NCBI GenBank assembly: GCA_965248855.1
Contig: CBDFKQ010000012.1
Coordinates: 629,048 to 693,047 of the forward strand
Direction of reading: 5' to 3'
Source: CBDFKQ01 sp965248855
GTDB lineage: Bacteria; Bacteroidota; Bacteroidia; Cytophagales; 172606-1
DNA length: 64,000 nucleotides
The translations under genes were made by a program, and so were the position numbers. The notes under the pieces are model-generated. The model ran no database searches and was not told the origin of the DNA. It worked only from the letters and a program-made list of their open reading frames with translations. Shown one piece after another: positions 36,877 to 46,636 of the stretch; position 1 is the stretch's first letter, and each line of letters opens with the position of its first letter.

Positions 36877-38328
36877 ATGTCAGACAAAAATATTGCCAAT
36901 TCAATTCATGTAAGTTCCGAAGTAGGTACACTTAAAAGATTATTAGTTCACAGTCCTGATAGCGGCTTAGGTAAGGTTGTTCCTTCAAAAGCCCAAGATT
37001 GGTTGTTTGAAGATATTGTTCATTTGGGTAATATGCGCAAGCAGGAATATGATTTTTATACAAAACTTTTATTATACTTTCTTGATCCCGGAAAAGTAAG
37101 AGGGAAATTAAAACAAATCGACTCTGCCGAAAGTAATCGTAAATTTTATAAACCGGATAGCAGTGAATTTCATAAGTCAGACAAAGTGGTTGAATTACAA
37201 TTGCTTTTAAGTCAGATATTGGAAGATAAACTTATAAAAACAAAATTGGTAGTATCTATTTGCGCAGTTGAAGGTTGTACTATTGATACTGAAGAGGAGT
37301 TAATGAACATTTCGGAAAGGAATTTGGCAAAAACTTTAATATCAGGTACTTTACCAAGTGGCAGAATGATTTTTGCACCTGTGCCAAATTTAATTTTTAC
37401 AAGGGATATCGGCATTGTTATTAATGATCATATATTATTAAACAAACCGGCTAAAGTTGCTCGTACCCGCGAAGCACTGCTCACCAAATATATTTTTTTT
37501 AATCATCCTTTTTTCGAACACCTTAAAAAAAATATTATTGAAATACCAAACAATCAAAATCATTTTCTACTTCCCAATGGTGAAAAAGATTATAAATCGG
37601 TAACACTTGAAGGTGGAGATGTGATGATGGTGGCAAGTAACCACATTTTAATCGGTATTAGTGAACGTACATCGCCATATGCTGTTAACGAAGTAGTAAA
37701 AATTTTATTTGAGAAAAACGTTCTTACTAAAATTACTGCAATTAAAATTCCAAAAAAACGAGATTATATGCATATTGATACCATTTTTACGCAAGTAAAA
37801 AGAAATGTATGGGTATTGTTGGGTTCTTTATCAAGAGAAGGAGAGGAACTGGAAAGGCAGGATTTTATGGAAAGTTTAACTGATGAAAAAGTAACAGAAA
37901 AATTAAAGATTTTACAATTTATAAAAGGAGAAAACAATCCAAAAACATTCGAATATTTGGAAGACCTGCTTACCGATATCAGCGTAAACGATTTAAAATC
38001 CAAAGAAGAAGTAAAATTTGTTTATTCAGGCAATAAAGTTTTTCCATATGGGGCACGCGAGCAATGGACAGATTCATGTAATTTGTTGGCCTTAAGGGAA
38101 GGTGTTGTAATAGGGTATGACAGGAATGATAAAACAGCAGATGCGTTTAAAAATATTGGTTTTACAACTATAAAAGCTGAAGAGTTGTTGGAAAAATTTG
38201 AAAATAACGAGTTGGCACCTGAAGAAATGAAAAATACTTTAATTCTTTTGCCATCAGCAGAATTATCAAGGGCAAGAGGAGGATCACATTGCATGAGTAT
38301 GCCTTTGTGGAGAGATAATATTAATTAA
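36877..38328 (+). CDS. Arginine deiminase-related amidinotransferase-fold protein
   Basis: Predicted guanidine-group hydrolase, most likely arginine to citrulline plus ammonia. The 483 residues contain the amidinotransferase fold: SEVGTLKRLLVHSPDSGL at the N-terminus, IFTRDIGIVINDH, LEGGDVMMVASNHILIGISE, HIDTIFTQV with the catalytic His, and GGSHCMSMPLWRD with the nucleophile Cys472. It is longer than classical ArcA (about 410) because of an added helical segment near residues 55-110 and another near 325-375. The CtlX-type gene begins 4 bases after its stop. Confidence 0.85.
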   Translation: MSDKNIANSIHVSSEVGTLKRLLVHSPDSGLGKVVPSKAQDWLFEDIVHLGNMRKQEYDFYTKLLLYFLDPGKVRGKLKQIDSAESNRKFYKPDSSEFHKSDKVVELQLLLSQILEDKLIKTKLVVSICAVEGCTIDTEEELMNISERNLAKTLISGTLPSGRMIFAPVPNLIFTRDIGIVINDHILLNKPAKVARTREALLTKYIFFNHPFFEHLKKNIIEIPNNQNHFLLPNGEKDYKSVTLEGGDVMMVASNHILIGISERTSPYAVNEVVKILFEKNVLTKITAIKIPKKRDYMHIDTIFTQVKRNVWVLLGSLSREGEELERQDFMESLTDEKVTEKLKILQFIKGENNPKTFEYLEDLLTDISVNDLKSKEEVKFVYSGNKVFPYGAREQWTDSCNLLALREGVVIGYDRNDKTADAFKNIGFTTIKAEELLEKFENNELAPEEMKNTLILLPSAELSRARGGSHCMSMPLWRDNIN

Positions 38329-38332
38329 AATT

Positions 38333-39256
38333 ATGCAGACAACTTCAAACGTATTAATGATAAGGCCTGTTGCTTTTGGTTACAATGAGCAAACAGCAGG
38401 AAGCAATAGTTTTCAAAATCTTGAATTTAATGATCCGGGCTTTGTACATGCCAAGGCCCTGCAGGAATTTGACACTATGGTTTTGATGTTAAAAAATCAT
38501 GGCGTTGATGTATTGGTAGTTGATGATACCATTGAACCGGCTACTCCCGACAGCATTTTTCCAAATAATTGGATTTCATTTCATGACGATGGCTCCTTGG
38601 TTTTATATCCTATGGAAGCTGTTAACAGAAGGTTGGAAAGAAGAGTTGATATTTTATCTGTGATTTCAGATAATAGGTTTACAATTTTAAAAAAATATGA
38701 TTTAACCCACTACGAAAAAAGTGAAAAATATCTTGAAGGTACAGGAAGCCTGGTTTTAGATAGAATAAATAAAATTGCTTATGCCTGTATTTCATCCAGA
38801 ACAAATGAAGAAGTTCTCTCTGAATTTGCATCCATAATGAATTATAAAGTAATTAGTTTTTATTCTTTTTTTGAAGAGAAACCAGTTTATCATACTAATG
38901 TAGTAATGTCTTTAGGTGAAAAGTATTGCGTTATATGCCTTGATTCAATCACAGATGAAAGGGAAAGAAATTTTGTAAAAGAGACATTAGAATCTACAGA
39001 GAAAGAAATTATTGAAATATCAATAAATCAAATGGGCTCTTTTGCAGGCAATATGCTTCAGTTGAGAAATAAAATTGGAGATTTAATAATTATAATGTCA
39101 AAAAGTGCTTATGATTCTTTAAATGAATTACAGATTGCAAGGCTTTCTTTACATGGTAAATTAATTGTACCGGATTTGCAAACAATTGAAACCAATGGCG
39201 GTGGAAGTGCCAGGTGCATGATTGCAGAAGTTTTTTTGCCAAAGGATGATAAGTAA
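38333..39256 (+). CDS. ctlX: CtlX-type citrulline hydrolase (amidinotransferase fold)
   Basis: Predicted to hydrolyse citrulline to ornithine, CO2 and ammonia. The 307 residues match the CtlX group: VLMIRPVAFGYNEQTAGSN at the start, SIFPNNWISFHDDGSLVLYP, MEAVNRRLERR, LEGTGSLVLDR, PVYHTNVVMSLGEKY with the catalytic His, and GGGSARCMIAEVFLP with Cys295. Dimethylarginine-hydrolase-like activity is the main alternative. Together with the gene 4 bases upstream it would give a short route from arginine to ornithine without carbamoyl phosphate. Confidence 0.85.
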   Translation: MQTTSNVLMIRPVAFGYNEQTAGSNSFQNLEFNDPGFVHAKALQEFDTMVLMLKNHGVDVLVVDDTIEPATPDSIFPNNWISFHDDGSLVLYPMEAVNRRLERRVDILSVISDNRFTILKKYDLTHYEKSEKYLEGTGSLVLDRINKIAYACISSRTNEEVLSEFASIMNYKVISFYSFFEEKPVYHTNVVMSLGEKYCVICLDSITDERERNFVKETLESTEKEIIEISINQMGSFAGNMLQLRNKIGDLIIIMSKSAYDSLNELQIARLSLHGKLIVPDLQTIETNGGGSARCMIAEVFLPKDDK

Positions 39257-39265
39257 AAATATGCT

Positions 39266-39994
39266 TTATCTAAATAAATTATACTTTAAAATACAAAATA
39301 TAGCCCTGAAACCATCTTTCCAACTGATTTTTTTTCCTTCTGCATAGGTTCGTCCATAATAAGAAATACCTACTTCATAAATTCTGATGTTGGGGATACG
39401 AGATATTTTGGAAGTTATTTCCGGTTCAAAACCAAATCTGTTTTCTTCAAGTTTTATGCCTTTAATTATTTCGCTTTTAAATAATTTATAACAGGTTTCC
39501 ATATCTGTTAAATTTAGGTTTGTGAATAAATTAGAAAGGAATGTTAAAAATTTATTTCCTAATGTATGCCAAAAAAATAAAATTCTGTGTGGCTTGCTTC
39601 CCATAAATCTTGAGCCGAATACAACATCTGCAAAGCCTTCCGTTATTGGTTTCAAAAGTTCATTGTATTCTCTTGGGTCATATTCCAAGTCAGCATCTTG
39701 AATTATAATATATTCACCGCTTGCTTTTAAAATCCCTGTTTGTAAAGCTGCGCCTTTGCCTTTGTTTATTTCGTGCTTAACATATTGGATATGAAGCGTA
39801 GGGTTATTTAAAACATATTGGTTAATCGCTTCTTCAGTATTATCTGTTGAACAATCATTTACAATTATCACTTCTTTTGAAATGGAATTGATTAGAGAAA
39901 CCGTTTTTATTTTGTCCAAAATATAATGAATGGTTCTACCCTCATTATAGGCAGGGATTACAATGGATAATTTTGAAATATTAACAGGTATCAA
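39266..39994 (-). CDS. Glycosyltransferase family 2, dolichyl-phosphate mannosyltransferase-like
   Basis: Predicted cytoplasmic-face GT2 of 242 residues that moves a sugar from a nucleotide donor to a polyprenyl phosphate or similar lipid. Motifs: LSIVIPAYNEGRTIHYILDK, VNDCSTDNTEEAI, NKGKGAALQTGILKASGEYI, QDADLEYDPREYNELLKPI with the metal-binding DAD, FGSRFMG. There is no membrane-spanning C-terminal domain. The gene converges on ctlX with 9 bases between the stops. Confidence 0.9.
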   Translation of the reverse strand: MIPVNISKLSIVIPAYNEGRTIHYILDKIKTVSLINSISKEVIIVNDCSTDNTEEAINQYVLNNPTLHIQYVKHEINKGKGAALQTGILKASGEYIIIQDADLEYDPREYNELLKPITEGFADVVFGSRFMGSKPHRILFFWHTLGNKFLTFLSNLFTNLNLTDMETCYKLFKSEIIKGIKLEENRFGFEPEITSKISRIPNIRIYEVGISYYGRTYAEGKKISWKDGFRAIFCILKYNLFR

Positions 39995-40093
39995 ATAAGT
40001 ATATTTTTAAATAAAAAAATTTTACAAACTTATAAAAAAGATGTTTTAGAATTGTACTTCTGTAAAATGAATCTTAAAAAATAAGTTTCAAAT

Positions 40094-40132
40094 AAAGAGG
40101 GAAAGAAGTAATCTCCTTTCCCTCTTTATAAA
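40094..40132 (-). terminator. Terminator of secDF
   Basis: AAAGAGGGAAAG (40,094-40,105) pairs perfectly with CTTTCCCTCTTT (40,116-40,127); the gene ends at 40,151 on the minus strand. Confidence 0.8.
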
Positions 40133-40150
40133 AATTAAAAATAATACAAT

Positions 40151-43100
40151 TTATCTTTTGGCCATCGCAATTTTACTTTTTTGCGTTGCAAGTTTAGTGG
40201 CTTCTAATGAAGTAACAGGTTTAGTTAATAAATCTTCTTTTACCACATCAACCAAGAAAGGAACTGCGATGTATAAAGTAGAATATGAACCTGAAATAAC
40301 ACCAATCATTAATGCGATAGACATACCTCTCAACACCGGTCCGCCGAAAACAGCTAAAAGAACAACAACTACAAAAACAGTAAATGCTGTAACAATAGAG
40401 CGGGAAAAAGTTTCAGTAAGTGCTCTGTTAACAACTACTTCCACTTTGTCAGTACCTGTATTGTTGCGAATGTTCTCTCTGATACGGTCAAAAATTACAA
40501 CTGTATCGTTTACAGAGTAACCAACAATGGTTAAAATTGCAGCAATAAAATTCTGATCCACATCTAAAGAAAACGGAAACAAACCTTTACATAAAGTAAA
40601 GAAAGTAATAACAATTAAAGCATCATGGAAAAGTGCAATAGTTGCTCCCATTGCATATTCCCAACGACGGAAACGAATCCAGATGTATGCAAAAATTAAT
40701 AATAAAGCCAAGGCAATAGACCAAACAGCATTTTTTCGAATATCATCTGCAATGGTTGGCCCTACCTTTGAAGTTCCGGTTATTTTATAATTAGCGCCTA
40801 ATTTTTTTAGGCCTTCATTTAATTTACCTTCAACCTGCGCAGCAGCACCTTCATTATCGTTTTCTATTTGATAGGTTGTAGTGATTTTTAAATTATCAAC
40901 AGCACCGAATGTTTTTACTTCGGGTGCACCATCAAAATATTTTGCTAATGCAGTACTAACTTCTGTGGTATTCATTGGTTTGTCGAATTGAACTATATAT
41001 GACCAACCCCCTTTAAAATCAACACCGTAATCAAGTCCTTTTGTAAACAATGAAATTAAACCGGCTATAATTATTACAGTTGAAACTACATAAGCTATTT
41101 TACGTTTGTTTATAAAATTATAATCAAAATTAACAAACAGATTTTTTGAAAAAGCTGTAGTGAATTTCAAATCTAATTTCTTTTCAATAGCCCATTCAGA
41201 AATCATTCTGGTAACTAATACGGAAGTAAATAAAGAAGTAACAATACCAATTAATAATGTTGTTGCAAAACCCTGTACCGGTCCGCTGCCGAAAAATGCC
41301 AACACAATACCTGCCATTGCAACAGTTATATTCGCATCCAAAATAGTAATTTGAGCAACACCATATCCATTTCTTAAGGCTACATCTAAAGGTTTACCTG
41401 CCCGAAGTTCTTCTTTAATCCGTTCATTAATCAACACGTTCGCATCAACTGCCATACCTACCGTAAGCACCATACCTGCAATACCGGGTAAAGTAAGCAC
41501 TGCACCGATTGAAGCTAAAATACCGATTATTAAAAATAAATTGATTAATACGGCAATGTTTGCAATTAAACCACCATTGTTGTAATAGACAATCATAAAT
41601 AAAATGATGGCTACAAAGCCCGCAAGGATCGACATTAAACCTTGTTGAATAGCTTCCTGACCAAGAGTAGGCCCGATAACACTTTCTTCAACAATGCTAA
41701 TTGGTGCAGGTAAACGACCTGTTTTTAAAACGTTTGCTAAATCGGTAGCTTCTTCCTGTGTGAAATTACCACTGATTGAAGAACTGCCGTTTGGTATTTC
41801 TCCATTTACATTTGGTGCAGAATAAACTAAATTATCAAGTACAATTGCAATCCGGCGGTTTACATTGGCACCTGTTAGTTTTTTCCAAAGCCTGGCACCT
41901 CTACCGTCCATATTCATACTCACCTCGTAGCTTCTTTGTTTGTGATCAACTCCTGCAGAAGCATTCGTAACTACATCACCTTCAAGCGGTGCTTTGCCAT
42001 CCAATCCTCTTTTTATTGCATATAATGTAATGAATGGATTTTTCTTATTAACGGCTTTATCATCATTATCAGCTTTTACTGCCCATAAAAATCTAAGATT
42101 ATTTGGTAAGATTGATCGAAGATTAGGATCTTCTAAAATTTTATTTATTTTGGTAGTATCTTTTGCTACTGCTCTTAAAATACCTGATTGTAAAGCACGA
42201 GGATCAAAAAGTTTACTAATAACTGAAGTTGTTGGAGCTTTCTTAACTGAATCTGTTTTTGCTTTTGCAACATCTTTCTTTACATTTTTTCCTCCAAGTA
42301 TATCAGCAAGATTGCTTTTAGTTGAATCCGTTTTTGTTATATCAGCTTTTGCGGTATTACCGGTTGAATCTAATTTAGAAGAATCTGCTTTGGCAACAAA
42401 ATTGTTTTTACTTAATTTTTCTTTTTCAGTTAAATAATTATCAATTTGTTGAAGGTATGGAAAGTACTCTTGTGGTTCATAAACTTCCCAAAATTCTAAT
42501 TTGGCAATGCCGGAAAGTAATTTACGTACTCGTTTTGGATCATCTACACCCGGTAATTCTATTTGAATACGACTTGAATTTCCTAAACGTTGAATATTTG
42601 GTTGTTTTGCACCAAATTTATCAATACGTGTTCGTAAAATATAAAGTGAACGCTCAATAGCATCTTCGATTTCTTTATCAATTACTTTAAGTATTTCACC
42701 ATCTGTAGATTGATAGGTAATTTTACCTTTATTGGCCTGATTAGAAAAAATAGTACTTAATTTTTCTCCCGGAGCAGTTTCCTGATATGCTTTATAAAAT
42801 AGTTTAGAGAATTTTTCCTGACTTTTAATTTGATCTGCTTTTGCTTTGCTCAATGCCTGCATAAATTTTGCATTGGTATTATTGCTTGCCAGTGCTTTAA
42901 TAATTTCGATCGGAGATACTTCCATTACTACGTACATACCACCTTGCAAATCCAAGCCAAGGTTCAGTTCATTTTCTTTAATATCCTTGTATGTATATTT
43001 TGCAATTCCCAAATTGTAAACGGGTTCCGTCCAAATAGAATCTAAATAGGCTTGTTTTTTTCTGCTATTGATAGATCCATCCTTATTTGTTGATATTTCA

Positions 43101-43207
43101 ACCGCTTTCTTTTCTAAATTCCTTGATACAAAGGTGAACGAAAGCATGTACACGAAAAAGACCACCAGGGCCACTAACAGTACTATTACTCCAAATTTAT
43201 TGCGCAT
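40151..43207 (-). CDS. secDF: Protein translocase subunit SecDF (fused)
   Basis: Predicted proton-driven motor that pulls proteins through SecYEG. The 1018 residues join SecD (about 1-670) and SecF (about 690-990), each with six membrane helices and a large periplasmic loop. Signals seen: NLGLDLQGGMYVVMEV (SecD P1 start), SRIQIELPGVDDPKRVRKLL, GRLPAPISIVEESVIGPTLG, DANVLINERIKEELRAG, then in SecF GLDYGVDFKGGWSYIVQF and SVNDTVVIFDRIRENIRNN. A low-complexity Lys/Thr/Asp-rich stretch of about 60 residues interrupts the SecD periplasmic region near 270-330. Fusion is usual in Bacteroidota. Confidence 0.96.
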   Translation of the reverse strand: MRNKFGVIVLLVALVVFFVYMLSFTFVSRNLEKKAVEISTNKDGSINSRKKQAYLDSIWTEPVYNLGIAKYTYKDIKENELNLGLDLQGGMYVVMEVSPIEIIKALASNNTNAKFMQALSKAKADQIKSQEKFSKLFYKAYQETAPGEKLSTIFSNQANKGKITYQSTDGEILKVIDKEIEDAIERSLYILRTRIDKFGAKQPNIQRLGNSSRIQIELPGVDDPKRVRKLLSGIAKLEFWEVYEPQEYFPYLQQIDNYLTEKEKLSKNNFVAKADSSKLDSTGNTAKADITKTDSTKSNLADILGGKNVKKDVAKAKTDSVKKAPTTSVISKLFDPRALQSGILRAVAKDTTKINKILEDPNLRSILPNNLRFLWAVKADNDDKAVNKKNPFITLYAIKRGLDGKAPLEGDVVTNASAGVDHKQRSYEVSMNMDGRGARLWKKLTGANVNRRIAIVLDNLVYSAPNVNGEIPNGSSSISGNFTQEEATDLANVLKTGRLPAPISIVEESVIGPTLGQEAIQQGLMSILAGFVAIILFMIVYYNNGGLIANIAVLINLFLIIGILASIGAVLTLPGIAGMVLTVGMAVDANVLINERIKEELRAGKPLDVALRNGYGVAQITILDANITVAMAGIVLAFFGSGPVQGFATTLLIGIVTSLFTSVLVTRMISEWAIEKKLDLKFTTAFSKNLFVNFDYNFINKRKIAYVVSTVIIIAGLISLFTKGLDYGVDFKGGWSYIVQFDKPMNTTEVSTALAKYFDGAPEVKTFGAVDNLKITTTYQIENDNEGAAAQVEGKLNEGLKKLGANYKITGTSKVGPTIADDIRKNAVWSIALALLLIFAYIWIRFRRWEYAMGATIALFHDALIVITFFTLCKGLFPFSLDVDQNFIAAILTIVGYSVNDTVVIFDRIRENIRNNTGTDKVEVVVNRALTETFSRSIVTAFTVFVVVVLLAVFGGPVLRGMSIALMIGVISGSYSTLYIAVPFLVDVVKEDLLTKPVTSLEATKLATQKSKIAMAKR

Positions 43208-43313
43208 TTTATTATTAGTTAATTTTGTGTTTGATAAGAATTAAATCATTGTATAAATAATAATCATAAAAGTGACTATTAAATTTCATTACTTATTACT
43301 CAATACAGAAGTA

Positions 43314-43676
43314 TTAAGGCGCATTTATAGCAATATGATGGCAAAAGGTATTTTTAAAATAGGAGTGAATAAATAAAGGCTCGTGAAAAACCTTATTAAG
43401 GATTTGATAGGATTTTGGAAAACAAATTTTTATTGAAGCAAAAAATATCTGCAAAAAATGAATTTGGGTGGCAGGTACAAAAGTTTCGGGAAGTGAAGTT
43501 TTTACAATTGATTTAGATGATTTATCTGTTTTGGCTGATGAGAGAGGCTTTTTCTTTAGTATTTTCTGTTCGGTTTTGTTCGACACAAATCCATTTTTAA
43601 TTGGCATAGTAATGCACAAAGCCAATATTATCAGAAAGCAACCCAATAAACGAAATATATTTTTACAACCGCCCAT
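43314..43676 (-). CDS. Small exported hypothetical protein next to secDF
   Basis: A 120-residue protein with an N-terminal hydrophobic signal (about 8-26, IFRLLGCFLIILALCITMPI), then a Lys/Ser-rich stretch and an aromatic-rich C-terminal half ending HEPLFIHSYFKNTFCHHIAI then NAP. This arrangement, signal plus hydrophilic linker plus a Phe-rich tail ending in a short Asn-Ala-Pro, resembles small uncharacterised proteins of Chitinophagaceae from memory. It lies upstream of secDF on the same strand with a gap of 106 bases. No function can be assigned. Confidence 0.5.
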   Translation of the reverse strand: MGGCKNIFRLLGCFLIILALCITMPIKNGFVSNKTEQKILKKKPLSSAKTDKSSKSIVKTSLPETFVPATQIHFLQIFFASIKICFPKSYQILNKVFHEPLFIHSYFKNTFCHHIAINAP

Positions 43677-43752
43677 AATAAAATTCAGGACGGCAAATAT
43701 AAAAACTAAAACGAGATATCTTATTTAAATTTTATGATTTCTTGTTTTAATT

Positions 43753-43956
43753 TTATCTTAAAGATTCATTAATACAATTAAAACCTTTACGGCCATACTC
43801 GCCTTTTACATAATCAACAACTGTATTTCTTCTATCATTTTCCGAAATGCTTTTCATTAAAATAAAAGAATGAGTTTTAAAAACACCTTGAGGGTTAATG
43901 AAATAAAAAAAAGTATGTAATCTTCGTGGGGCTTCCCAAACTTTCGGATGAACCAT
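43753..43956 (-). CDS. Small hypothetical protein
   Basis: A 67-residue basic frame (ends DDYVKGEYGRKGFN-like sequence, CINESLR) between two gaps. It has a reasonable residue mix and an aromatic, hydrophilic character, but no recognised motif and no supporting operon. It may be real or chance. Confidence 0.35.
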   Translation of the reverse strand: MVHPKVWEAPRRLHTFFYFINPQGVFKTHSFILMKSISENDRRNTVVDYVKGEYGRKGFNCINESLR

Positions 43957-44050
43957 TGTAGTATATTTTATATAAAATTAATACTATAATTTACGAAAAT
44001 GTAAATGGGTTTGAGAGATTTATTTTTAATATTTCAAACTATTTTAACTT

Positions 44051-44097
44051 TTCTTATGAATATACTAATATTGATATATCAATATCAGATTTTAATT
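44051..44097. repeat. Dispersed AT-rich repeat copy
   Basis: TATGAATATACTAATATTGA then TATATCAATATCAGATTTTA. AATATTGATAT and ATATCAATAT are inverted complements, giving a perfect central palindrome. Confidence 0.65.
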
Positions 44098-44178
44098 TCA
44101 TGTAACTGTTTATCCGGTAACTAAATAAACACTTTTTTTATCGATTGTCTGTAGAAATTTGAGAAAAATAAAATTGGA

Positions 44179-45342
44179 TTAATTTACATGGCTGTGAGGC
44201 GTATGAACAAATGTTTTTTTTGCCTTTCCTATTTTTAATAAGGCTAAAACCATAAAAACAAATGCTCTTGGTACTTGCAGAATTGCCTTTAACAATTCTT
44301 TATTGTACATTTTACCTGGAATGGCCATAAAAATGGATAAAATATAAAGGGCCCACAAAATAAACCAATTATAAAACGGCAAAGCAACAGGTAAAAAAAA
44401 TGTTATAACTCCCAGCATTGGTATTAAGCCAAGCATAATAACTCTTGTAGGTATAAAAGTTTGGATCAATTTATTAAAATAATCGAAATTGCCTTTTAAT
44501 AATTGTCTTATTCCTTGCGGAGTGTAATTTTTTAATGAATGTAATTGTCCTGCTACCCACCTGCTTCTTTGACTGGCAAATACCTCAGCATTTTGTACTT
44601 TTTCATCGTAAATAAAAGCATACTTAAGGTATTCTATTAATACTCTGTTTTTTAAAATATTAAATTCAATTTGTTTGTCTTCCCAACTAACAGTAATAGT
44701 ACTGATTACTTCCTTAAAAAAATCAATTTGAAAAGCCATTCCCGAGCCTATTAAGGCTGAGGATAAACCTAAAGCCCGATGGCCTGAACGGAAAATATTA
44801 TTATTTATTTCTTCGGTCAAACCATCCATCATAGCGAAGGAAGTATTTTTGTTTTTTGCTGTTCTGTGGCCTTGCACTGCTTTTAAACCTGTTTGAAAGG
44901 CATTATTAAATTTTTGCAAACAATCACTTTCCATTATATTATCTGCATCCAATATCATAACATATTCATAATTGCCTTCTAATTGAGCGAGTACAGTATT
45001 AATGGATTTTATTTTGGTGCTTGTTTCAAAAAAAACTTCGACAACCTTTAAAGGCATTTGTTGCAATTTTGAAATCGTTTCAGGCTTAAGTTTGTCGGCA
45101 ATGATACATACTTCATATAAATGCTGAGGATAATTCTGTTTTATAGCCTCTGCAGCAGTATTAAGAATAACCGCATCTTCCTTATAAGATGGAATAAGTA
45201 CTAAAAACTTACCTTGCTTATCACTGTTTGGGAAAATTTTTGGTTTAAAAAAAATTGCCCCCAAATCAAAAATCAAAAAATAAAATACAAAAAAAGAAAA
45301 AAAAGAAAATATTAGCCATAGGAAAATATCAATGATAATCAT
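44179..45342 (-). CDS. Membrane glycosyltransferase family 2 (cellulose-synthase-like)
   Basis: Predicted membrane GT2 of 387 residues. It has an N-terminal membrane helix (about 5-30), a GT-A domain with VLIPSYKEDAVILNTAAEAI, the DAD-type MILDADNIMESDCLQKF, an acceptor segment SWEDKQIEFNILKNRVLIEY, the conserved QRSRWVAGQLHSLKNY (a Q-x-x-R-W motif typical of processive synthases), and C-terminal membrane helices. The product is probably a surface polysaccharide; no partner genes identify it. Confidence 0.88.
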   Translation of the reverse strand: MIIIDIFLWLIFSFFSFFVFYFLIFDLGAIFFKPKIFPNSDKQGKFLVLIPSYKEDAVILNTAAEAIKQNYPQHLYEVCIIADKLKPETISKLQQMPLKVVEVFFETSTKIKSINTVLAQLEGNYEYVMILDADNIMESDCLQKFNNAFQTGLKAVQGHRTAKNKNTSFAMMDGLTEEINNNIFRSGHRALGLSSALIGSGMAFQIDFFKEVISTITVSWEDKQIEFNILKNRVLIEYLKYAFIYDEKVQNAEVFASQRSRWVAGQLHSLKNYTPQGIRQLLKGNFDYFNKLIQTFIPTRVIMLGLIPMLGVITFFLPVALPFYNWFILWALYILSIFMAIPGKMYNKELLKAILQVPRAFVFMVLALLKIGKAKKTFVHTPHSHVN

Positions 45343-45389
45343 AGGTGACGTATATAGGGAATGAATTGTTATTTTAGTTAATTAACATC

Positions 45390-45436
45390 AAAAAAACGCC
45401 ATTTAAAAAGATAAACTTTCTAAATGGCGTTTTTTA
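45390..45436 (-). terminator. Terminator between glycosyltransferase and ompA-like genes
   Basis: AAAAAACGCCATTTA (45,391-45,405) pairs with TAAATGGCGTTTTTT (45,421-45,435); the loop contains an additional AAAG/CTTT pair. On the minus strand it lies upstream of the ompA-like stop... that is, after the stop of the 44,179-45,342 gene's upstream neighbour at 45,449, so it ends the OmpA-like transcript. Confidence 0.8.
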
Positions 45437-45448
45437 TTTTATAACACA

Positions 45449-46390
45449 CTATCTGTATTTTATTTTCATTTCTACCCTGCGATTTTTTTGTTTCCCTGCA
45501 GCAGTTGTATTATCTGCTATTGGTCTTGTTTCTCCATAACCTTGAGCACTTATTCTGTTAGAATCAATACTTTGATTTGTTAAATATTGTTTAACAGCTT
45601 CGGCTCTATTTTGAGATAAAGTTAAATTTGATTCATCATCTCCAACATCATCAGTATGCCCTTCCAATGATAAAATAGTGGTTGGATTATCAATAAGTAC
45701 TTGTGCAAGTTGATCCAGTGATGCATAAGACGATGTTTTTATTATTGCTTTGCCGGTTTCGAACAATAAATTTTTGAATGCCTTATCAACCTTTGCTTTA
45801 TCTTTTTCTTTTAAAATAGGGCAACCAAAGTTTTCTTTTGGACCCGGAGTCATTGGGCATTTATCAACACTATCCATCACTCCATCACCATCCGAATCTG
45901 TATCGGCATCAGGGCATCCTCTATTTTCTATTCTTCCGGGAACAGTTGGACAAGCATCTTCATTATCCGGCACACCGTCTTTATCCGTATCCGGACATCC
46001 ATGAAATATAGCAGGGCCGGGTTGATCGGGGCATTCATCCACATTATCTTTAATACCATCTTTATCCCTATCACCCCAAGGGCAACCAAAATTTTCTTTT
46101 GGACCCGGAATAGTGGGGCATTTATCCTGATAATCATAAGTACCATCAAAATCAGTATCCAAGGGGCAACCGAAAGGCGTTACTTTTTCTCCCTTAGGAG
46201 TATGAGGGCACTCATCTCTCCCATCCGGCACTCCATCATGATCTTCATCTTTCTTATAACTGGGATCCACATATGGGATGGAATTAACTTCTGTTTTTTG
46301 TGCAAATGAATTGCCAAACGACACCAGCATAAAAATAATTAAGCAGAGTGGATTAATAAATAATAATTTTGATAATCTTAAATGTATCAT
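45449..46390 (-). CDS. OmpA-family protein with thrombospondin type 3 repeats
   Basis: Predicted outer-membrane or periplasmic protein of 313 residues that grips peptidoglycan. A signal peptide ends near residue 30 (GNSFAQ). Residues about 47-185 hold five or six Ca-binding TSP3 repeats (DHDGVPDGRDECPHTP, DKDGIKDNVDECPDQPGP, DTDKDGVPDNEDACPTVPG). The C-terminal OmpA domain (about 205-313) has LSLEGHTDDVGDDESNLTLS, RAEAVKQYLTNQ, RISAQGYGETRPIADN and NRRVEMKI. No N-terminal beta barrel precedes the repeats, so it is a short member of the group. Confidence 0.93.
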   Translation of the reverse strand: MIHLRLSKLLFINPLCLIIFMLVSFGNSFAQKTEVNSIPYVDPSYKKDEDHDGVPDGRDECPHTPKGEKVTPFGCPLDTDFDGTYDYQDKCPTIPGPKENFGCPWGDRDKDGIKDNVDECPDQPGPAIFHGCPDTDKDGVPDNEDACPTVPGRIENRGCPDADTDSDGDGVMDSVDKCPMTPGPKENFGCPILKEKDKAKVDKAFKNLLFETGKAIIKTSSYASLDQLAQVLIDNPTTILSLEGHTDDVGDDESNLTLSQNRAEAVKQYLTNQSIDSNRISAQGYGETRPIADNTTAAGKQKNRRVEMKIKYR

Positions 46391-46555
46391 ATAGGAGTGA
46401 GTAGAAAATATTCAATAGAAAATTAGGGTAAAATAAATAAAATCTTAGTTCAAAAAAACTTAAATAATGTTTTTTATTAAAAACATCAATCTAAGTTTAC
46501 ATTATATAAACGCCAAGTTAATTAAAAATATAACTTTGGGTAACTTTATTGATTA

Positions 46556-46584
46556 TTTTGAACGAAAACCTTATATTATAGTTG
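46556..46584 (+). promoter_or_regulatory. Candidate Bacteroidota-type promoter
   Basis: TTTTG at 46,556-46,560 and TATAGTTG at 46,577-46,584, with a 16-base spacer, approximate the TTTG / TAnnTTTG consensus. They lie about 50 bases before the start at 46,637. This is a weak pattern match only. Confidence 0.3.
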
Positions 46585-46636
46585 TCGTATTAAGTAATAA
46601 TTATGAATCAATCTTTTATTTTACATTAAAAACATT

